A DNA stretch of 64,000 bases from Pseudomonas viridiflava (GCF_900602065.1 NZ_UWFN01000350.1:248001-312000); one strand, 5' to 3'. Positions 25,615 through 34,086 are shown, numbered from the stretch's first letter. Notes: generated by a model from the letters alone, not told the origin. Translations and numbers: made by a program.

Positions 25615-26202
25615 ATGGAATCTTTTGGATCGCTGGTTCCGCCACACTGGGTGGAGCCGATCTGGCTGGGGCTGCAGATCCTGTTGATCCTGGTCGCCGG
25701 TTACATGGCGCAACGGCTGGTGGGGCGTTTTCTGACCCGTCTGGGCGAGCGTTATCCATTGCCGCCCGAGTTGCTGCTGCCTCTGCGTGGTGGCTTGCGC
25801 TGGTTCATCATGGGCAGCGCGTTTGTCATCGTGCTGGGCCAGCTCGGTGTTTCTGCCACCGTGCTATGGACCGCGCTCTCGGGCTTTGTCGCCGTTGCCG
25901 CTGTGGCGTTCTTCGCCATGTGGAGTGTGCTGTCCAACTTGCTGTGCGCCGTGCTTATTTACACGATTGGCCCGTTTCGCATCGGTGATGTGGTCGAGTT
26001 GGTGGATACCCTCGACAAGCCGGGCGTTAAAGGCCGCGTATTAGAGATCAACCTGATGTTTACCACGTTGATCGAGCCTGCCGAAGCGGGCGGTGCGCTG
26101 GTTCAGGTCCCCAACAGCCAGTTCTTCCAGAAGTCGGTACGCCGCTGGCGTGGCACAGATGGCTTCCCGACCATCGCAGTCGATAAAACGCCCGAAAACT
26201 GA
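25615..26202 (+). CDS. Short MscS-like mechanosensitive channel family protein
   Basis: 195 aa. Three hydrophobic segments (residues 20-38, 60-80, 83-110), then an MscS beta domain (GPFRIGDVVELVDTLDKPGVKGRVLEINLMFTTL and VQVPNSQFFQKSVRRW). The segment SGFVAVAAVAFFAMWSVLSN takes the pore-helix position. It lacks the C-terminal alpha/beta vestibule of E. coli MscS (286 aa) and so belongs to the short MscS-type family. ATG 25615 is 16 bp past the ABC-F stop, so probably co-transcribed. Confidence 0.85.
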   Translation: MESFGSLVPPHWVEPIWLGLQILLILVAGYMAQRLVGRFLTRLGERYPLPPELLLPLRGGLRWFIMGSAFVIVLGQLGVSATVLWTALSGFVAVAAVAFFAMWSVLSNLLCAVLIYTIGPFRIGDVVELVDTLDKPGVKGRVLEINLMFTTLIEPAEAGGALVQVPNSQFFQKSVRRWRGTDGFPTIAVDKTPEN

Positions 26203-26292
26203 TTTTTTTTGAAGTTGCCGTCTCGCAGAGCCTAGTCAATTGCCCGAGAAGCTACTAGCTTAGCGGGCTATGGTGTTCGCCCGAGGTGTGTG

Positions 26293-26919
26293 ATGTCTTT
26301 CGAAACATGGCTGGCTTTTTTTGCCGCGTGCTGGGTAATCAGTCTTTCGCCGGGTGCGGGCGCTATTGCGTCGATGTCCAGCGGTTTGCGCTATGGATTC
26401 CTGCGAGGGTACTGGGTCGCTCTGGGCCTGCAATTGGCACTGATTGCACAGATTGCAATTGTTGCCGCGGGCCTTGGCGCCGTACTCGCCGCTTCGGACA
26501 TGGCGTTCACGCTGATCAAATGGTTCGGTGTGGCATACCTGGTCTATCTAGGTATCAAGCAGTGGCGTGCGTTGCCCGCCGACCTGACCGATGACTCGAC
26601 CATTCGCCCTATCGGTAAACCAATGGCGCTGATTGCCCGAGGTTTTCTGGTCAACATCAGCAATCCCAAGGCGCTGGTGTTCATGTTGGCGATCCTGCCG
26701 CAGTTCATCGATCCCAATGCCCCGTTGCTGGCTCAGTACCTGACAATCATGGCAACCATGGTTGCTGTAGACATGACGGTGATGGCGGGCTACACCGGGC
26801 TGGCCTCGCGCGTATTGCGAGCGCTTAAAACCCCAAAACAGCAGCGCCGCATGAACCGCACCTTTGCCGGTTTGTTCGTGGGCGCTGCGGGTTTCCTGGC
26901 GACGTTGCACAGGGCGTAG
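26293..26919 (+). CDS. LysE/RhtB-family amino-acid exporter
   Basis: 208 aa with six hydrophobic segments. Start region FETWLAFFAACWVISLSPGAGAIASMSSGLRYGF carries the SPGPG-like motif of the family (here SPGAG), and GFLVNISNPKALVFMLAILPQF is the second conserved region. Substrate is unknown (homoserine, threonine or lysine in relatives). An in-frame GTG directly precedes the ATG. The stop is followed immediately by a REP pair. Confidence 0.88.
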   Translation: MSFETWLAFFAACWVISLSPGAGAIASMSSGLRYGFLRGYWVALGLQLALIAQIAIVAAGLGAVLAASDMAFTLIKWFGVAYLVYLGIKQWRALPADLTDDSTIRPIGKPMALIARGFLVNISNPKALVFMLAILPQFIDPNAPLLAQYLTIMATMVAVDMTVMAGYTGLASRVLRALKTPKQQRRMNRTFAGLFVGAAGFLATLHRA

Positions 26920-27006
26920 TGTGGGAGCGGTGCTTGCCCGCGATAAGAACGGCGCGGTCTAGGATAAATCGCGCCGTTCTTATCGCGGGCAAGCACCGCT
27001 CCCACA
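26920..27006. repeat. REP palindrome pair, family A
   Basis: TGTGGGAGCGGTGCTTGCCC at the left is inverted at the right end; the inner arms also pair (GATAAGAACGGCGCG / CGCGCCGTTCTTATC), so the whole 87 bp can form one long hairpin. It starts at the base after the lysE-like stop codon. Confidence 0.93.
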
Positions 27007-27059
27007 TGTATGTTGCATCCATTCAATGATCTGTATTTCGTTTGATAGAAGGTAAGGCT

Positions 27060-27467
27060 CTACAAATACTCCCCCGCCGCCTCCGGCTGGTACTCCACCG
27101 CCAGCAGGGTCAGCTTGAGGGTCTTGCCGCCCGGTGCGGGCCAGTCGATGTGCTGACCGACCTGCAGCCCCAGCAGCGCCGAGCCAACCGGGGCGAGGAT
27201 AGACACCGTGCCTTCGGCGCCGGCATCTTTCGGGTAGACGAGCTTCAGGTGGTAGTCCTTGCCGCTGACTTCTTCGCGGCAATGCACTTTTGAATTCATG
27301 GTCACGACACCCGCGGGCACTTCTTCGTGGCCAACCACCTGTTCGGCACGGTCCAGCTCGGCTTGCAGGGCTTCGAGGCCGGGGGTGGTTTCTTCAAGGC
27401 TCTCGATCAACTGCTCAAGGCGCTGAACGTCCAGCCGGGTCAAAATGATGGAAGGTTGTGTCGACAT
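27060..27467 (-). CDS. rnk: Regulator of nucleoside diphosphate kinase, Rnk (GreA-like)
   Basis: 135 aa. Short N-terminal coiled coil (residues 1-45, LDVQRLEQLIESLEETTPGLEALQ) and a C-terminal GreA/GreB FKBP-like domain (MNSKVHCREEVSGKDYHLKLVYP ... GSALLGLQVGQHIDWPAPGG). Rnk binds RNA polymerase near the secondary channel like a short GreA and, in P. aeruginosa, restores Ndk and alginate in algQ mutants. ATG at 27467 follows AAAAGGAG; the longer frame to 27584 crosses a terminator hairpin and is rejected. Confidence 0.94.
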   Translation of the reverse strand: MSTQPSIILTRLDVQRLEQLIESLEETTPGLEALQAELDRAEQVVGHEEVPAGVVTMNSKVHCREEVSGKDYHLKLVYPKDAGAEGTVSILAPVGSALLGLQVGQHIDWPAPGGKTLKLTLLAVEYQPEAAGEYL

Positions 27468-27500
27468 GTTGGCAGGCTCCTTTTCTGCGCTGCATAAAGC

Positions 27501-27528
27501 AAAACCCCGCCTGAAGTGGCGGGGTTTT
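27501..27528 (-). terminator. Intrinsic terminator between the DUF1289 gene and rnk
   Basis: AAAACCCCGCC (27501-27511) pairs exactly with GGCGGGGTTTT (27518-27528). On the minus strand it ends transcription from cyaY-DUF1289 before rnk, whose leader starts right after it. The close spacing (34 bp to the rnk ATG) leaves little room for an rnk promoter, so it may act as an attenuator. Confidence 0.75.
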
Positions 27529-27608
27529 GAAGGCTTCATCGATGAAGCATGTCTGGACACTAACACAGCGTGGGCATTACACAACCCGGCACAGTCTGGG
27601 TAGGGCTG

Positions 27609-27860
27609 TTATGCGTCGGGAGCCGGGTCTGAATCAGCGACTGCCCGACGTTGGTCCGCGTTGGCGCGGATTTGTCGGCGACGATTGTCGTCTGCCGAGC
27701 GCCACTCACGGATATCTTCCACATGGCGGAAGCAACCCAGGCAGACTTTCTGCTCGTCCAGTCGACACAGACTGATACAAGGCGAAGGCACCGCCGGGCT
27801 GACGTTGCTGTACAGCGGCTTGGGCGGGCGGACTGATGCGGTGTTAGCGGTCACGATCAA
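27609..27860 (-). CDS. DUF1289 cysteine-motif protein
   Basis: Up to 83 aa. Contains PCISLCRLDEQKVCLGCFRHVEDIREW, the four-cysteine DUF1289 signature that probably binds Zn or an iron-sulfur cluster. The longest start is TTG at 27860, which overlaps the cyaY stop as TTGA; GTG at 27854 is an alternative. Coupled to cyaY, a frataxin, which fits an iron or Fe-S context, but function is unproven. Confidence 0.8.
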   Translation of the reverse strand: MIVTANTASVRPPKPLYSNVSPAVPSPCISLCRLDEQKVCLGCFRHVEDIREWRSADDNRRRQIRANADQRRAVADSDPAPDA

Positions 27861-28189
27861 ATCTCGTCGAAATCGAGCTCTGCGCCCGCCTGATCCAGCG
27901 TAAGGCGCGCAAGCATTTCGCTCAGCAGCTCATCGCTGGTGTCGCAGCTCCAGCGCTTCTCTTCTTCGTCATAGTCGAAGTGGAAGCCACCTGAGCGTGC
28001 TGCCAGCCACAGCTGGCGCAGCGGTTCCTGGCGGCTGAAGATCAACTGAGTGCCATTTTCGAACTTGACGGTCAGCACGCCCGCCGAGTTTTCGATGTCC
28101 AGGTCCAGGCCACTCTCATCGAAAATATCTTCCAGCGCTTGCTGGGTGGCATCCACCAGATCGTGAAAGCGGGCTTCGGTCAAACTCAT
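27857..28189 (-). CDS. cyaY: Frataxin-like iron-binding protein CyaY
   Basis: 110 aa. N-terminal acidic helix (MSLTEARFHDLVDATQQALEDIFDESGLDLDIE) that binds iron, then the beta-sheet face (VLTVKFENGTQLIFSRQEPLRQLWLAA) and a second helix with WSCDTSDELLSEMLARL. CyaY regulates Fe-S assembly by binding IscS. Divergent from lptM across about 240 bp that must hold both promoters. Confidence 0.95.
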   Translation of the reverse strand: MSLTEARFHDLVDATQQALEDIFDESGLDLDIENSAGVLTVKFENGTQLIFSRQEPLRQLWLAARSGGFHFDYDEEEKRWSCDTSDELLSEMLARLTLDQAGAELDFDEI

Positions 28190-28426
28190 GGGGGAACCTC
28201 AAAAAGTGTCGGCTGTTTGCGCAGCGACGCAAGATACGGTCGCTTAAAGGCAAATGCAAAGCATACCCGCCCAACGACCCTTACAGACGCCAATAATCCG
28301 CTTTGTCGACTGCAATTCGGTAGCGTTGCGTCAAAGCCCCGCCGGACGGGAGGACCGCCACGTAGGCAAGCCGATGGGTGGCCGGTATACTCGGGCGCAA
28401 TTACTGCTTTTACAAAGGATTTCGCC

Positions 28427-28573
28427 ATGAAGCGCCTGATCTCTTCGCTTGCTGCGCTTGTCGCGGTCGCTTGCCTCGTTACTGCCTGCGGCCAGAAAGG
28501 CCCGTTGTACCTGCCGGATGACCAGAAGTCTTCCGACGACCAGGCCAAGTCGCAATCGCACAAGCATCTTTAA
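28427..28573 (+). CDS. lptM: LPS-assembly lipoprotein LptM (LppL)
   Basis: 48 aa. Lipoprotein signal peptide with lipobox VTAC, so the mature protein begins at Cys21 and continues CGQKGPLYLP, the conserved core of LptM; a short polar tail follows. In E. coli LptM helps LptD form its native disulfides at the outer membrane. ATG 28427 has AAAGGA at a good distance. 9 bp separate it from lysA, as in most pseudomonads. Confidence 0.9.
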   Translation: MKRLISSLAALVAVACLVTACGQKGPLYLPDDQKSSDDQAKSQSHKHL

Positions 28574-28582
28574 GGGTATTCC

Positions 28583-29830
28583 ATGGACGCCTTCAACTAC
28601 CGCGACGGTGAACTGTTCGCGGAAGGTGTAGCGTTGTCTGCGATTGCCGAGCGCTTCGGCACGCCGACCTACGTCTACTCCCGCGCTCACATTGAAGCGC
28701 AATATAACGCCTATGCAGATGCACTGAGCGGCATGCCGCATCTGGTCTGCTTTGCCGTAAAAGCCAACTCCAACCTGGGTGTGCTCAACGTTCTGGCGCG
28801 TCTGGGTTCTGGCTTCGACATTGTGTCCCGTGGTGAACTGGAGCGTGTACTCGCTGCAGGCGGCCAGGCCGACAAGATCGTTTTCTCCGGTGTCGGCAAG
28901 ACCCGTGATGACATGCGCCGCGCGTTGGAAGTCGGCGTGCACTGCTTCAACGTCGAGTCCACTGACGAGCTTGAGCGTCTGCAGATCGTAGCCGCTGAAA
29001 TGGGCGTGCGTGCGCCCATCTCGCTGCGCGTCAACCCGGACGTCGACGCCGGTACGCACCCGTACATTTCCACTGGCCTCAAGGAAAACAAATTCGGTAT
29101 CGCCATCGCTGACGCCGAAGATGTCTACGTGCGCGCTGCGCAGTTGCCGAATCTGGAAGTGGTCGGCGTCGATTGCCACATCGGTTCACAGCTGACCACG
29201 CTGGAGCCGTTCATTGACGCTCTGGATCGTTTGCTTGCCTTGGTGGATCGTCTTGGCGATTGCGGCATTCTGCTGCGTCACATCGATCTGGGTGGCGGTC
29301 TTGGCGTGCGTTACCGCGATGAGGAGCCACCGCTGGCTTCCGATTACATCAAGGCGGTCCGTGAGCGCATGGAAGGCCGTGACCTGTCGCTGGTTTTCGA
29401 ACCCGGCCGGTTTATCGTCGCCAACGCTGGCGTGCTGCTGACTCAAGTCGAGTACCTCAAGCACACCGAGCACAAGGATTTCGCCATTGTCGACGCGGCA
29501 ATGAACGACCTGATCCGCCCGGCGCTGTATCAGGCCTGGATGGACGTGACTGCGGTTCGCCCGCGTGACAGCGCCCCTCGCACTTACGATATTGTCGGTC
29601 CTATCTGCGAAACCGGTGACTTCCTGGCCAAAGGCCGCGAACTGGCGTTGGCTGAAGGTGATCTGCTGGCTGTGCATTCGGCCGGTGCCTATGGCTTTGT
29701 CATGAGCTCGAACTACAACACTCGTGGCCGTACCGCTGAAGTGTTGGTCGATGGGTCGCAGGCTTTCGAAGTACGCCGCCGCGAGACCGTGGCCGAGCTG
29801 TTTGCTGGCGAAAGCCTGCTGCCGGAGTAA
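28583..29830 (+). CDS. lysA: Diaminopimelate decarboxylase
   Basis: 415 aa. Last step of lysine synthesis: meso-diaminopimelate to lysine and CO2, PLP-dependent. K60 in CFAVKANSN is the PLP lysine. Also present: HIGSQL, HIDLGGGLG (phosphate-binding glycines), EPGRFI and GPICETGDFL with the active-site cysteine. Lies between lptM and dapF with 3-9 bp gaps, forming one operon with lptM, dapF, DUF484, xerC and the HAD gene. Confidence 0.97.
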   Translation: MDAFNYRDGELFAEGVALSAIAERFGTPTYVYSRAHIEAQYNAYADALSGMPHLVCFAVKANSNLGVLNVLARLGSGFDIVSRGELERVLAAGGQADKIVFSGVGKTRDDMRRALEVGVHCFNVESTDELERLQIVAAEMGVRAPISLRVNPDVDAGTHPYISTGLKENKFGIAIADAEDVYVRAAQLPNLEVVGVDCHIGSQLTTLEPFIDALDRLLALVDRLGDCGILLRHIDLGGGLGVRYRDEEPPLASDYIKAVRERMEGRDLSLVFEPGRFIVANAGVLLTQVEYLKHTEHKDFAIVDAAMNDLIRPALYQAWMDVTAVRPRDSAPRTYDIVGPICETGDFLAKGRELALAEGDLLAVHSAGAYGFVMSSNYNTRGRTAEVLVDGSQAFEVRRRETVAELFAGESLLPE

Positions 29831-29833
29831 CCC

Positions 29834-30664
29834 ATGCTGCTGCGTTTTACCAAGATGCACGGCCTGGGCAACGACTTCATGGTTTTGGACCTGGTCAGCC
29901 AGCACGCGCATATTTTGCCCAAGCACGCCAAACAATGGGGTGACCGGCACACCGGCGTCGGTTTCGATCAGCTGTTGCTGGTCGAAACACCGACCAATCC
30001 GGATGTCGATTTCCGTTATCGGATCTTCAACTCGGATGGCTCCGAGGTCGAGCAGTGCGGCAATGGTGCGCGCTGCTTTGCCCGCTTCGTGCTGGACAAG
30101 CGTCTGACCGCCAAGCGCCTGATCAAGGTAGAAACCAAAAGCGGAATTATCGAGCTGGAAATCCGCAATGACGGCCAGATCAGCGTCGATATGGGGCCGC
30201 CACGGCTGGTCCCGGCAGACATTCCGTTCCAGGCCACCGAGCAGGCGCTGAGCTACAGCCTTGATGTTGATGGGCAAACGGTTGAGCTGGCCGCTGTCTC
30301 CATGGGTAACCCGCATGCGGTGTTGCGTGTGGACGACATCAACAACGCACCGGTGCATGCGCTGGGTCCGAAGATTGAACACCACCCGCGCTTTCCGGCA
30401 CGGGTCAACGTAGGCTTTCTCTACGTCGTTGATCGCCAGCGTGCACAGTTGCGCGTCTGGGAGCGCGGAGCCGGGGAAACCCAGGCCTGTGGCACCGGTG
30501 CGTGTGCGGCAGCGGTCGCGGCGATCAGCCAGGGCTGGATGGATTCGCCACTGCTGATCGATCTACCGGGCGGTCGACTGTCCATCGAATGGGCCGGTCC
30601 TGGCCATCCGGTGCTGATGACCGGTCCTGCGGTCCGCGTATATGAAGGCCAAGTTCGTCTATGA
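29834..30664 (+). CDS. dapF: Diaminopimelate epimerase
   Basis: 276 aa. Converts LL- to meso-diaminopimelate, for lysine and peptidoglycan. Two catalytic cysteines: near residue 75 in QCGNGARCFARF and near residue 219 in QACGTGACAAAVAA. Starts FTKMHGLGNDFMVLD, the family signature. 3 bp after lysA. Confidence 0.97.
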   Translation: MLLRFTKMHGLGNDFMVLDLVSQHAHILPKHAKQWGDRHTGVGFDQLLLVETPTNPDVDFRYRIFNSDGSEVEQCGNGARCFARFVLDKRLTAKRLIKVETKSGIIELEIRNDGQISVDMGPPRLVPADIPFQATEQALSYSLDVDGQTVELAAVSMGNPHAVLRVDDINNAPVHALGPKIEHHPRFPARVNVGFLYVVDRQRAQLRVWERGAGETQACGTGACAAAVAAISQGWMDSPLLIDLPGGRLSIEWAGPGHPVLMTGPAVRVYEGQVRL

Positions 30665-30677
30665 GTGAGCAAAAGCG

Positions 30678-31412
30678 ATGACTGACAAGCCTCAGACTTC
30701 AACCGACAAGCCTAGCGAATCGCCGGTCGATAACGCAGCGCCAAATCTTGAAGCAGAGGCGATCATCGCTTACCTGCTCGACCGTCCCGATTTCTTTGCC
30801 GAACACGACGAGTTGCTGGTGTCGATGCGTATCCCGCATCAGCGCGGCGACACTGTCTCGCTGGTCGAGCGTCAGCTCAAGTTGTTGCGTGAGCGCAATA
30901 TCGAGATGCGCCATCGTTTGTCGCAACTGATGGACGTTGCGCGCGACAACGACCGGCTGTTCGAGAAGACCCGCCGCCTGAACCTCGCGCTGATGGATGC
31001 CGCCAGCCTCGAAGAGATCGTGATTGCTGTAGAAGACAGCCTGCGTCAGGACTTCCAGGTGCCCTTCGTCAGTTTGATTCTGTTCAGTGACAACGCCATG
31101 CCGGTCGGCCGTTGGGTCAGCAGTGTCGATGCGCAAAAGGCTATCGGTGGTTTGATCGGTGACAAGACCGTGTGCGGCGCGTTACGTGAGCATGAGCTGA
31201 TCTTTTTGTTCGGCGCCGAGCAAGGCAAGGAAGTCGGCTCCACCGCCGTTGTGACCCTTAATCATCTCGGTCTGCATGGCGTGCTGGCCATTGGTAGTCG
31301 CGATCCGCAGCATTATAAAAGCTCGGTGGGCACCCTGTTCCTCAACTACATCGCCGATGTGCTGAGCCGTTTGCTGCCGCGCTTCACCCACTCCTTACGC
31401 TCGGTTCGCTAG
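30678..31412 (+). CDS. DUF484 family protein
   Basis: 244 aa. An N-terminal helical region (IIAYLLDRPDFFAEHDELLVSMRIPH, residues 28-55) and coiled coil are followed by a GAF-like domain (about residues 100-240; FVSLILFSDNAMPVGRWV, HGVLAIGSRDPQHYKSSVGTLFLNYIADVLSRLLPR). The family is nearly always placed between dapF and xerC in gammaproteobacteria; role unknown. The stop overlaps the GTG before xerC. Confidence 0.9.
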   Translation: MTDKPQTSTDKPSESPVDNAAPNLEAEAIIAYLLDRPDFFAEHDELLVSMRIPHQRGDTVSLVERQLKLLRERNIEMRHRLSQLMDVARDNDRLFEKTRRLNLALMDAASLEEIVIAVEDSLRQDFQVPFVSLILFSDNAMPVGRWVSSVDAQKAIGGLIGDKTVCGALREHELIFLFGAEQGKEVGSTAVVTLNHLGLHGVLAIGSRDPQHYKSSVGTLFLNYIADVLSRLLPRFTHSLRSVR

Positions 31413-31414
31413 TG

Positions 31415-32314
31415 ATGGAACGACAGCTGGACGCTTACTGCACACATTTGCGCAGTGAGCGCCAAGTGTCGCCACACACACTCGAAGCTTATCGCCGTGA
31501 TCTCAACAAAGTGTTGGCGTACTGCGAGAAGCAACAACTGAGCAGTTGGGCTGCGCTGGACATTCAGCATCTGCGCAGCCTGATCGCCCGTCAGCATCAG
31601 CAGGGTCAATCCTCGCGCAGCCTGTCGCGTCTGCTCTCGGCAGTGCGCGGGCTTTATCACTATCTCAATCGTGAAGGCATCTGCGAACACGATCCGGCCA
31701 ATGGCCTGTCGCCTCCCAAGGGTGAACGTCGCTTGCCGAAGACCCTTGATACCGATCGCGCCTTGCAGCTGCTGGATGGCGGCGTGGAAGATGACTTTCT
31801 GGCTCATCGCGATCAGGCCATTCTGGAGCTGTTCTATTCTTCAGGGCTGCGGCTGTCCGAGCTGACCAGTTTGAATATGGAGCAACTGGACTTGAGCGAA
31901 GGTCTGGTGCAGGTGCTCGGTAAAGGCAGCAAGACCCGCGTCCTGCCGGTGGGCAAGAAGGCCCGTGAGGCGCTGCACGCGTGGATTGCGCTACGTGCCC
32001 TGGCCAACCCTGAGGATGATGCGGTATTCATCAGCCAGCAAGGCAGGCGTCTCGGCCCCCGCGCGATTCAGAAACGGGTCAAAGCCGTAGGCGAGCGCGA
32101 GTTGGGGCAGAACCTGCACCCGCACATGTTGCGCCACTCATTTGCGAGCCACCTGCTCGAGTCGTCCCAGGATTTGCGCGCTGTGCAGGAATTGCTTGGG
32201 CACGCCGACATCAAGACCACGCAGATTTACACCCACCTGGACTTCCAGCATCTGGCGTCGGTCTACGACAGCGCCCATCCGCGGGCCAAACGTAAAGGTT
32301 CTGACCATGATTAA
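31415..32314 (+). CDS. xerC: Site-specific tyrosine recombinase XerC
   Basis: 299 aa. Resolves chromosome dimers at dif with XerD. SAM-like N-terminal domain (residues 5-90), catalytic domain with the R of SSGLRLSELTSLN, the HMLRHSFASHLLES box (H, R), LGHADIKTTQIYTH (H and the nucleophile Y). ATG 31415; a GTG lies directly upstream. Its last 8 bp overlap the HAD gene. Confidence 0.96.
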   Translation: MERQLDAYCTHLRSERQVSPHTLEAYRRDLNKVLAYCEKQQLSSWAALDIQHLRSLIARQHQQGQSSRSLSRLLSAVRGLYHYLNREGICEHDPANGLSPPKGERRLPKTLDTDRALQLLDGGVEDDFLAHRDQAILELFYSSGLRLSELTSLNMEQLDLSEGLVQVLGKGSKTRVLPVGKKAREALHAWIALRALANPEDDAVFISQQGRRLGPRAIQKRVKAVGERELGQNLHPHMLRHSFASHLLESSQDLRAVQELLGHADIKTTQIYTHLDFQHLASVYDSAHPRAKRKGSDHD

Positions 32315-32999
32315 GCTGATCACCTTCGACCTTGATGACACCCTGTGGCACACCGCCCCGGCTATCGTCAGCGCCGAGGCCATCCTGCGTGACTGGCTGG
32401 CTACCAACGCGCCCAAGCTTGGCCCGGTGCCGGTGGAGCATTTGTGGGAAATTCGTGCGCGTCTGGTAGAAGCTGACCCTACCTTCAAACACCGCATCAG
32501 CGCCCTGCGGCGGCGGGTGCTGTTCCATGCACTGCAAGACGCCGGTTATGCCTCGACTGAAGCTCAGGAGCTGGCTGATCAGGCGTTTGAGGTGTTCCTG
32601 CATGGCCGCCATCAGGTCGAGATATTCCCGGAGGTTCATCCGACCCTGGAGATTCTGGCCAGGACCTTCACCCTGGGCGTGATCACCAACGGCAATGCCG
32701 ATGTGCGTCGTCTGGGACTGGCCGATTATTTCGCCTTCGCGTTATGTGCTGAAGACCTGGGGATCGGCAAACCCGACCCGGCTCCATTTCTGGAAGCACT
32801 CAAGCGTGCCAACGTTGAGGCTGGCGCCGCAGTGCACATCGGTGATCACCCCGGCGATGACATCGCAGGCGCCCAGCAAGCTGGTATGCGAGCGATCTGG
32901 TACAACCCGGCGGGTAAGCCGTGGGAAACAGACACGCTGCCGGATGCCGAGATCAGCAGCCTGACGCAGTTGCCGGATGTGTTGAGTCGCTGGGTGTAG
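32307..32999 (+). CDS. HAD-superfamily hydrolase, subfamily IA
   Basis: 230 aa. Motif I DLDDTLWHT (nucleophile and acid Asp), motif II ITNGN, motif III lysine in IGKPDP, motif IV HIGDHPGDDIAGA. The helical cap lies between residues 20 and 90. A small phosphatase of unknown substrate; pseudomonad homologues sit next to xerC. The gene starts inside the xerC stop, so translation is coupled. Confidence 0.88.
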   Translation: MIKLITFDLDDTLWHTAPAIVSAEAILRDWLATNAPKLGPVPVEHLWEIRARLVEADPTFKHRISALRRRVLFHALQDAGYASTEAQELADQAFEVFLHGRHQVEIFPEVHPTLEILARTFTLGVITNGNADVRRLGLADYFAFALCAEDLGIGKPDPAPFLEALKRANVEAGAAVHIGDHPGDDIAGAQQAGMRAIWYNPAGKPWETDTLPDAEISSLTQLPDVLSRWV

Positions 33000-33021
33000 G
33001 TGATGTTGAGGCTTGTGATGA

Positions 33022-33126
33022 CTGTGGGAGCGGTGCTTGCCCGCGATAAGGCTGGACGCGATCTAAAGTGAACCGCGTCCAGCCTTATCGTCGGAATGCC
33101 GCCCAGACCAAGCACCGCTCCCACAG
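33022..33126. repeat. REP pair, family A, with an altered right arm
   Basis: The left arm CTGTGGGAGCGGTGCTTGCC and the right end AAGCACCGCTCCCACAG match the other copies. Between TTATCG and the right end, 19 bases (TCGGAATGCCGCCCAGACC) replace the usual CGGGC, so the stem is interrupted. The inner arms CTGGACGCG / CGCGTCCAG still pair. Confidence 0.85.
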
Positions 33127-33181
33127 TCATCATCAGTCCTACAGTGCCGCGTCAGGCCCGAACCAGCGGACAATTTTTGCC

Positions 33182-33214
33182 AAAAAAAAGCCCGCAGCGA
33201 CAGCGGGCTTTTTT
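33182..33214. terminator. Bidirectional terminator between the HAD gene and sutA
   Basis: GCCCGC / GCGGGC stem with a 7-nt loop, 8 As on the left and 6 Ts on the right; serves sutA (minus) and the lptM-HAD operon (plus). Confidence 0.85.
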
Positions 33215-33233
33215 CATCCGGCATCAGACACCC

Positions 33234-33560
33234 TTAGATAGGGCGGCTACCGTATTTGTTATCAGGCTTCTTGGGCGGATCGGCGACCACGTTGGCCTCC
33301 ACTTCCTGCACCTTGCCACCACGGGCGAGGAACTCTTCCATGGCGCGAGCCAGAGCATCACGCTCTTTGTTTTTGGCTTCTACGCTAGGCAGTTCATCAA
33401 CCGAGACGGCAGCCTTGGCCTTGCCTTTGGTTGGCGTTACCGAAACTTCCGCACCGTCATCGGCTTCAGCACCGTCGTCCTCGGGAGCAGCTGCAAGCTC
33501 CTCACCGTCCTCTTCACCTTCCAGATCATCAACCAGATCGTCGTTGTCGTCGTCGCTCAT
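33234..33560 (-). CDS. sutA: SutA, RNA-polymerase-binding regulator of slow growth
   Basis: 108 aa, very acidic and mostly disordered N-terminus (residues 1-50, DDDNDDLVDDLEGEEDGEEL). The conserved C-terminal part runs SVEAKNKERDALARAMEEFLARGGKVQEVEANVV and ends PPKKPDNKYGSRPI. This matches SutA, which in P. aeruginosa binds RNA polymerase and raises rRNA and ribosomal gene expression in slow growth. Monocistronic, with its own terminator. Confidence 0.93.
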   Translation of the reverse strand: MSDDDNDDLVDDLEGEEDGEELAAAPEDDGAEADDGAEVSVTPTKGKAKAAVSVDELPSVEAKNKERDALARAMEEFLARGGKVQEVEANVVADPPKKPDNKYGSRPI

Positions 33561-33660
33561 GTTCTACCTCATGACTTGCGAAAGCAGATTAGTTATAGCC
33601 CAGCTGCGTACGTTTTCGAATGCTGCCGGAAAAAATTCAACATCCGCTGCAAAACAGCGG

Positions 33661-34086
33661 TTAGGCCTGTTCACCTTGAAGGGTGGCGAGGACGTTGCGA
33701 GCACCGCCAGCATCTCGGTGCTCACCCAGATAAACACCTTGCCAGGTGCCCAACGCCAATCGACCTGCCGAGACCGGCAAAACCAACTGGCAGCCTAGCA
33801 AACTGGCCTTGAAATGCGCCGGCAGATCGTCAGGGCCTTCGTCTTCATGTTCAAAGCCGTGGGTGCCTTGTGGCACCAGACGGTTGAAAAAGCGCTCGAA
33901 GTCACGACGCACAGCCGGGTCGGCGTTCTCGTTGATGGTCAACGAAGCCGAGGTATGCTGCAGCCACAAATGCAGCAACCCGACTCGACACTCTCGCAGC
34001 TCGGGCAAGCCTGCAAGAATTTCATCGGTTACCAGATGAAACCCGCGTGGCCTTGCCCGCAGGGTAATTCTGGTTTGTTGCCACAT
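33661..34086 (-). CDS. YjbQ (UPF0047) family protein
   Basis: 141 aa. Beta-barrel family with a conserved His/Glu cluster: HLWLQHTSASLTINENADP and GTHGFEHEDEGPDDLPAHFK. Thiamin phosphate synthase-like activity has been reported for some members; the physiological role is open. The start at 34086 is used because MWQQTRITL is the normal family start; a frame to 34113 adds nine residues. Confidence 0.85.
   Translation of the reverse strand: MWQQTRITLRARPRGFHLVTDEILAGLPELRECRVGLLHLWLQHTSASLTINENADPAVRRDFERFFNRLVPQGTHGFEHEDEGPDDLPAHFKASLLGCQLVLPVSAGRLALGTWQGVYLGEHRDAGGARNVLATLQGEQA

Noticed and set aside
29186..30385. 399-codon minus-strand frame opposite lysA-dapF
   Set aside because: Antisense shadow of two well-conserved genes; its composition mirrors their codon use and it has no recognisable domain.
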